From NCBI GenBank assembly GCA_036172665.1, contig CM069878.1:22867501-22931500 (forward strand): a DNA stretch of 64,000 nt. The letters run 5' to 3'. Every line of letters begins with the position of its first letter. The first letter of the stretch is position 1. This document shows, piece by piece, positions 58,814-64,000 of this stretch. Under the pieces are notes generated by a model. It saw only the letters and a program-made list of their open reading frames with translations. It was not told the origin of the DNA and searched no databases. The position numbers were made by a program, and so were the translations under genes. The stretch comes from Prosopocoilus inquinatus (taxonomy: Eukaryota; Arthropoda; Insecta; Coleoptera; Lucanidae).

Positions 58814-60063
58814 TTAACTGCGTTCTAATGAGTTCCTTATTTTTAATTTTTCCTCCTCCACTTGCCTATGTAAAATATCCTTAAGTAAATTCGTCCACGC
58901 ATTTTTAACATCTGGTGTTTCTGTCTTTAAAATAAAGACTTTGCTTCCGGGTATTATTAATTCAAATATTAACTCTTCTTCTTCCATTGGATTGAGTGAT
59001 ATTTCTCTAGTGTTAATGTCGAAATCGAAACGCATCTAAAAAGCTTTTGAAATTCAAGTGGGTCTTCTTGTCTTGATTATTTAATACTCACAGCTTCCGT
59101 TACCAAATACAAATAATTTATGCAGAAATAAATTTTGTATGGCATAAAGCGTGAATTATCAATTTTAACTTGGAAGTTATCTACGAAGTAGACGAAACCA
59201 CTCACTGAGGGCTGCACATACGCAAATGAGAATATGTTTTTTGGTTATAAAAATAATACATACAGGTAGTGCTTCCACCGATGCTATATTTTCAGCGTAT
59301 TTTAGTTGAAGTATCAAATTTCTCAAAGACTGAAACGATTTCAAAAATAGAACCGAGTTTTTAATGCGTTCACAGGATTTCTTAAGATGCTCGTGAAAAG
59401 TTATATATTCAATTATTTTTTCCTCTGGAAGGTTCATACGGTTTATATCTTCCGGTTCGAGTTTCTGAAACAATTCGGCATTCACAAGAGCTCCTGCAGG
59501 TAAATTCATATTACTTTTAAAAGAGCTTGCTTTCCGTTAAATTTATGCCTGGATTTCGTCCATTGGTCGTAGATGTAAATTCTGAACAAATATATCTATA
59601 AAGGGATTAATATAGAAGAACGCAAAATAAAACCGAAATATAACTGACGTGATTCGCAAAGATATCCAGAAGATCTTCAATTCTTTTGCAAGACGCCAGA
59701 CGAGTTGGGAGAATATATTCGTGAAGTTCTATTATGTAATCCAACAATCCGAATAAACACTTCAAGTCGGCTTCTGGGGCCTGGTAACATGCAATAATCC
59801 TTCTAGCGTCCTATAAATTTTACCATCAGATCCTCAGAGGTTACTGTTTTCTTTTTACCTTAAGCCTTTTCAGTTTAGTCACGTATATCTGTTCTTCACC
59901 GATGAAATTCTTGATGTCGCTGTAAGCAAATCGTAAAATAAATTACACTGGTTCATATAAGGTACTCTTATACTTGCCGAAAATCATCACCATTAACGTG
60001 ATTACGCCCGTTGTTTACACACAGTTGAAGTTCGGTAATATTTGTCCTTTTGCTTTCACTCAT
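58814..60063 (-). CDS. Divergent DH-PH protein, cluster gene 5 (310 aa)
   Basis: Exons: 60063-59978, 59919-59859, 59810-59649, 59595-59515, 59464-59264, 59211-59092, 59035-58814; sum 933 nt, in frame. The first intron has a GC donor (GCAAGT); the rest are GT-AG. ATG (MSESKRTNITELQLCVNNGR) starts a 28-residue leader. DH-like: IKNFIGEEQIYVTKLKRLK, then LFGLLDYIIELHEYILPT. The core helix reads NLPEEKIIEYITFHEHLKKS instead of YLLxPIQRLGRYI. PH-like: PSVSGFVYFVDNFQVKI, FELIIPGSKVFILKTE, ending in the Trp helix VKNAWTNLLKDILHRQ, so the PH part is better kept than the DH part. The exon split matches gene 3. A regulatory or scaffold role without exchange activity is possible but unproved. Confidence 0.8.
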
Positions 60064-60260
60064 TCTTACTTTTTATTTATTCAGGTTCATTCACATATCG
60101 CATCTCAGCGACAGTTTTGCAAATTTAACCTGTTGCTATCAGTACTGATTAAAAAATAATAGTAGGTAATTAAAAATTTGTATAGCTCTAATTTGATTTT
60201 GTTAACATTTGCCCATATATCAACTGATTATAAGTGAAGTATTTTTGCTCTTGCTTAATC

Positions 60261-60266
60261 TTATCA
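60261..60266 (-). promoter_or_regulatory. GATA motif upstream of gene 5
   Basis: TTATCA about 200 bp upstream of the gene 5 ATG; a second ACGATA lies at about 60275. Weaker than the clusters upstream of genes 2 and 4. Confidence 0.25.
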
Positions 60267-60448
60267 AACTTGTTACGATATAAATAATCTTAACTCTTTT
60301 TAAGTGCTTAATAGCAAACATAAATAACTATCATATCTGCTGTAAGAAAATACAGTGTGCAGCATTTTACTAGAACCCTGTTTAGTATATAGCCTTCACT
60401 TAGCTTGTAATATTACTACAATATTTGCTTTCTAACGATTTTCGTTAA

Positions 60449-61125
60449 AGGCCGACGCAAACATCCTACCCGGCCGGCAGCGCACCGATCCATGCCGGCC
60501 GGCATTTTATTATTTACCTATTTTTATATGTAACAACGTACACTAATCGGAATCGCATCACTCCGCACCGAATCGGCCCATACGGAGTAATTCGACTAGA
60601 ATATTTTAGCCGGCTGTCGAGACTGACTTACGCTTCCTATAATTATTTTTTAGCGTTTCCTCTTCCTGTTCATACAATAGCACCACAATCACAATGTTAG
60701 GATCTAAATGAGCATCCATATGTGTTTAAATTGGAAAGGATACCAATATTCATTGCTCAAGCGCATATTTTGTCATTTGATGTAGGTGACGATCTGAATA
60801 ATACCGTTGCTCCTATTTTAATTAATTAATTCGACTAGAATATTTTAGTCGGCTGACGAGATCATTATCATTACTTCTCAGCTTTTGATCGTCCTCTTCA
60901 CATAATCATAATATTAGGATTTAAAAGAGCATCCATATTGGTTTAAATTTCAAAGAATACCAAGAGAACTCAACATTCGTTGCTCAAGTGTATAGAAATT
61001 TGTAATTTGATGTAGATCACGATCCGTTAGTGTGCGCTATTACATATAAAAATAGGTAAATAATAAAATGCCGGCCGGCGTGAACCGATTCGTTGCCGGC
61101 CGGGTAGGATAAGTGCGCGTCGGTC
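60449..61125. mobile_element. TTAA-flanked foldback element (piggyBac- or Kolobok-like MITE)
   Basis: TTAA flanks both ends (60445-60448, 61126-61129). Ends AGGCCGACGC and GCGTCGGTCT are inverted, followed by CCTACCCGGCCGGC and GCCGGCCGGCATTTTATTAT with TTACCTATTTTTATATGTAA, all mirrored. The interior has a direct duplication: TTCGACTAGAATATTTTAG at 60589 and 60828, with GAGCATCCATAT (60710, 60929) and GATGTAG (60780, 61011) following. The target site fits piggyBac or Kolobok superfamilies. No coding frame. Confidence 0.75.
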
Positions 61126-61287
61126 TTAATGAGGTAAAAATGATAAACGTGGTAGCACCCTGTTTCAAAGTAAGTCGGCACCATTGCTACATTTCTTACT
61201 TTTAGAGCTACAAAGTCATTCAAATTAGCAAATTTGTGTGACCTGTTCCGCTCATTACAAATATGAAACCAAAAAAACAAACATATA

Positions 61288-61715
61288 AAATAGCGACATC
61301 TTACTATCGCTTTTTGACCTAACATTGCAGTAGGATAGACAAATTGAAGCGGGATTTGCTCCTAATGAGTCCCCCATGCAAGGCGGCCATGCTTGCTGTC
61401 AAAGCATAATGAAAGATTTTAGAAAAATTGTGTGCAAATCGTTTTTGATTGCATGGGGGACTCATTAGGAGCAAATCCCGCTTCAATTTGTCTATCCTAC
61501 TGCAATGTTAGGTCAAAAAGCGATAGTAAGATGTCGCTATTTTATATGTTCATCATTCTTACATCGCATTTGCGAATAAATTGGGCAAGTCGTTTTTGGT
61601 CTGCAGTGGGAATGTCGAGCTACGTTTCTGCTGAAGAAGCCCCAAGCAGGGCTGAAACAGCTGTCCAGAGGCTGCTCGAGGTTCTCACTGCAATCAAAAA
61701 CGATTTGCACAAAAT
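61288..61715. mobile_element. Hammerhead-bearing repeat F1, copy H, inverted junction
   Basis: A minus-strand tail (61288-61452: box, GCGGGATTTGCTCCTAATGA, GGCGGCCATGCTTGCTGTC) is joined at a shared TGCA to a plus-strand copy that runs tail, GCATTTGCGAATAAATTG, ribozyme, GATTTGCACAAAATTTTTC. As at 41.7 kb, an inverted copy is fused to a plus copy. Confidence 0.8.
61603..61691 (+). ncRNA. Type I hammerhead ribozyme (F1 copy H)
   Basis: Core CUGAAGA (61631-61637), stem II AGCCC/GGGCU (61638-61642 with 61649-61653), loop CAAGCA, GAAAC (61654-61658), stem III ACA-GC-UGU, predicted cleavage after GUC between 61665 and 61666. Stem I: GCAGUG with CACUGC, UCGAGC with GCUCGA and UCUG with CAGA, interrupted by internal loops that could make the loop-loop contact typical of active natural hammerheads. 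Confidence 0.85.
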
Positions 61716-61719
61716 TTTT

Positions 61720-62050
61720 CAAAAAAACAAAGGTATTAGCAACATAGTACACAACGTAGTACGGTTAACGCTGTTAAGTTTTCTCATGTGCACTCTAAAC
61801 TTATTAAAACGATACAAAGTTGTCTTAAACGCATATTAAAACCCGCACAATATGACCTTACATTATTTTAACCATTACAGAACGAGTATAATAAAATGTT
61901 ATGCTGACTGCACTAAGTTATTTTCTACTACTAACTAATAAAATTGGGTACGTGGACGGAAGATTGTGGCATTACTATTAAAAATTTTTCATATTTTTAT
62001 GCGCAACAACATACATATCCACTAGATGCACAATCTAAAATTATTTAGAC
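61720..62050. other. Intergenic DNA, nothing recognised
   Basis: AT-rich with no supported feature. Confidence 0.4.
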
Positions 62051-62054
62051 TTCT

Positions 62055-62470
62055 ACAGAATGTACCGCAAGAGTGTGATAACCCTGACATATTCTTTTTC
62101 AAACAGAACACTTTTTACATTATTGCACTATTAGAGGGTTCATTATGAGTGTATGAAAATAATACTGGGTTTCATTAACCTAAAGTTTATGGTTTCAGAG
62201 ATATTGACCATAGGGCTAAGAAATGGTAAAAATTTGTTAAAGAGGTTATGTTCTCCATGTGATTGTGGTTGCAGGGCAAGAGTCGAAGGAAAAAAAACGG
62301 TGTTGCTCTGCATCAGTAAATTTATTTTTGTGGCACGGTTGAATTATTTAGATTTATACAGAGTGTTCCATAAGAGTGTGACAACCCAATTTTTTTTAAT
62401 GGAAAAATCTTTATATTTTTGCACTATTGGATGGTTCATTATGAGTGGATGAAAATAATATAGGTTGACA
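62055..62470. repeat. Direct repeat pair of ~110 bp, 310 bp apart
   Basis: AAGAGTGTGATAACCC (62068) and AAGAGTGTGACAACCC (62373), then GGTTCATTATGAGTGTATGA (62138) and GGTTCATTATGAGTGGATGA (62435), followed by AAATAATA. The spacing is constant at about 300 bp, so this is a diverged tandem duplication, probably part of a mobile element. Confidence 0.6.
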
Positions 62471-62502
62471 ATGAAAGGTTTTGAAAAATTTTCATTATAC
62501 TT

Positions 62503-62632
62503 CAACAGCAAGCATGGCCGCCTTGCATGGGGGACTTATTAGGAGCAAATCCGCTTCAATTTGTCTATCCTACTGGAATGTCAGGTCAAAAAGCGATCGT
62601 AAGATGTCGCTGTTTTATCTGTTCATATGTAA
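62503..62632 (+). mobile_element. F1 repeat tail without ribozyme, copy I
   Basis: GCAAGCATGGCCGCCTTGCA, AGGAGCAAATCCGCTTCAAT and GTCAAAAAGCGATCGTAAGA match the family tail. The ribozyme part is absent. Confidence 0.7.
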
Positions 62633-62639
62633 ATGTAGT

Positions 62640-63145
62640 TGTATCAACAACTCGTTGCTATGATTACCGATCATTGTCATGTGTGATGACAGGGACAATT
62701 TAGACTTGCTAATTCAAAATTCGAGCAATTTAACAATAATGTTGGTGATTTGGCTACCTGACACCAAAAAATATTGTATGTACCACCTACACAAAATGGT
62801 TGTAGGGGACGAAATGTAATTAAGAATGAGGTGACAAAGGAGCCGATTATACTGCAACGCGCAATTTAAAGCTACAAAGAAAAGAAACCTACGGATCCGC
62901 TTTCGCTTACAAATCGTAAGAGATTAATTACTTCAACCGATTAAAAATTTTGTAAGTAAATCGCCACTAAATAATTGAAAAAGCGGTGAGAACGTTGGAA
63001 CAGTATACAACGCTTTTCAAAAAGTGTGCTGTAAACGGATTTTTTTTTATTATCGATTTTTTATAAAAATTTAATAAGGTAGCACACTTCTGCATCCCTT
63101 AAAATAAAGTTGACAAATGTCAGGCGAAATTTATCTTGAACGTTA
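62640..63145. other. Intergenic DNA, nothing recognised
   Basis: No supported feature. Confidence 0.4.
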
Positions 63146-63149
63146 TACA

Positions 63150-63765
63150 ACATGGACGCCGAGAAATGAAGACCGTTTAAGAGTAAAATGTAAAATTTCT
63201 CAAAATACAGGAAAATGTGATAAGAATAAATCGTTCATAATTAAAGGTTATAGCTAGATGTGAAATTACAGCCTTTTAATTCAAAAATAAAAGAAGTCGC
63301 AATTTATTGTGACCCACACTTTATACACACTACTTTAGGAAATACTGGTGGGATTAAAATAAATATGAATAAAAGAACACGAAATTCGTACTTATTTCTC
63401 AATTACTTCATTTCGTTTTGAGTGATGAATGAATAATGAATCCTATAAGAAAGCGCAAAGTTTCAGAACGTATTGAAATAATCATTCAGATAAATAATTG
63501 AGAAAAACATAACGAATTTAGTGTTTTCCTGTTCATATTATAATAGCGGACCCTTTAACCCCGCCAGGATTTCCTAATGTAGTATGTATAAAGAGTGGCT
63601 CACAATAAATTGTGATTTTTTATTTTCGAGATTTTAAGAGATTGTACTTTCATATCTAGCTAAGATTTTTAATTCTAAATAACTTATTCTTGTGACGGTA
63701 TCCTGCATCTTGTGAAATAAGGGCACTTTACTCTTAAGCCGTCTTCATTTCTCGGTGTCCACTCT
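63150..63765. mobile_element. Foldback element of ~615 bp
   Basis: GGACGCCGAGAAATGAAGAC at the left is mirrored by GTCTTCATTTCTCGGTGTCC at the right, and similarity of the arms continues about 220 bp inwards (TTTAAGAGTAAA, CACAATTTATTGTGA-like, CACTTTATACACACTAC). No coding frame or target duplication is clear. Confidence 0.65.
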
Positions 63766-64000
63766 GTGTACTGCGTCTATGATACAGCAGCCACTCGAAA
63801 ATATGCGCAGAAGGTAGCATTTCATATACTTATACAGAGGTTTTTTTTTATTTCCACACGGCATAGAGGAACATACCCTATGAGCGAAATTTTGAACCGT
63901 AACAACACCATTGATCTTTTGGATTTTTCTTTTTGTGTTTGAACTCTACAAGAACTATTAATAAACGCAAGATGCAGGTAACAAGCCACACTTGAAAAGA
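63766..64000. other. Window end, nothing recognised
   Basis: No supported feature. Confidence 0.4.

Noticed and set aside
61616..61752. Protein-like frame MSSYVSAEEAPSRAETAVQR found at 28 kb, 41.7 kb, 42.0 kb and 61.6 kb
   Set aside because: The apparent protein conservation is explained by the conserved hammerhead RNA structure on the same strand; the inverted arm gives an equally good open frame on the other strand and no common start or stop is kept.

Overview
The window is AT-rich insect chromosomal DNA. The short (about 50-250 nt) GT-AG introns, the mariner, rosa-like and jockey/CR1-like elements, the tRNA-derived SINEs and the many foldback MITEs suggest a beetle or a similar insect; species is an inference. 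No bacterial, organellar or CRISPR features were seen. All firm genes lie on the minus strand.

The backbone is a tandem cluster of five related genes with Dbl-homology (DH) and mostly pleckstrin-homology (PH) exons, i.e. RhoGEF-like proteins. I rebuilt them exon by exon from splice sites and reading phase. Gene 1 (9434-6567) has 9 exons and 705 aa. Gene 2 (32877-19067) has 8 exons and 818 aa; its exons 1-2 and 3-8 are separated by a 10.9-kb intron full of mobile DNA. Gene 3 (38416-36835) has 297 aa, gene 4 (47552-46981) has 155 aa and no PH domain, and gene 5 (60063-58814) has 310 aa. Genes 1 and 2 keep the core DH helix signature (YLLxPIQRLGRYI). Genes 3-5 keep the exon plan and fold-like spacing but have lost that signature, so they look like rapidly diverging pseudo-GEFs. 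Most genes have GATA-type motifs just upstream. A small intronless ORF of unknown function (18474-18130) sits downstream of gene 2.

The rest is dominated by mobile elements: two solo LTRs with perfect 4-bp target duplications; a rosa-type (41-residue spacing) mariner with about 300-bp inverted ends that stops 26 bp from the gene 4 stop codon; a second mariner inserted in an older reverse-transcriptase fragment; a 2.8-kb non-LTR element; SINEs; a TTAA-flanked element; and about ten palindromic MITEs.

The most unusual material is a family of about 312-bp repeats at 5.2, 28.0, 41.7-42.2, 44.4, 61.3-61.7 and 62.5 kb. Each full copy carries a type I hammerhead self-cleaving ribozyme with core CUGANGA...GAAA, a very short stem III, a GUC or GUA cleavage site and a long stem I. 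This matches retrozyme or Penelope-like retroelement architecture. An independent, near-perfect hammerhead lies at 17.9 kb, and weaker candidates lie at 43.6 and 38.7 kb. Several copies are fused head-to-head as palindromes.
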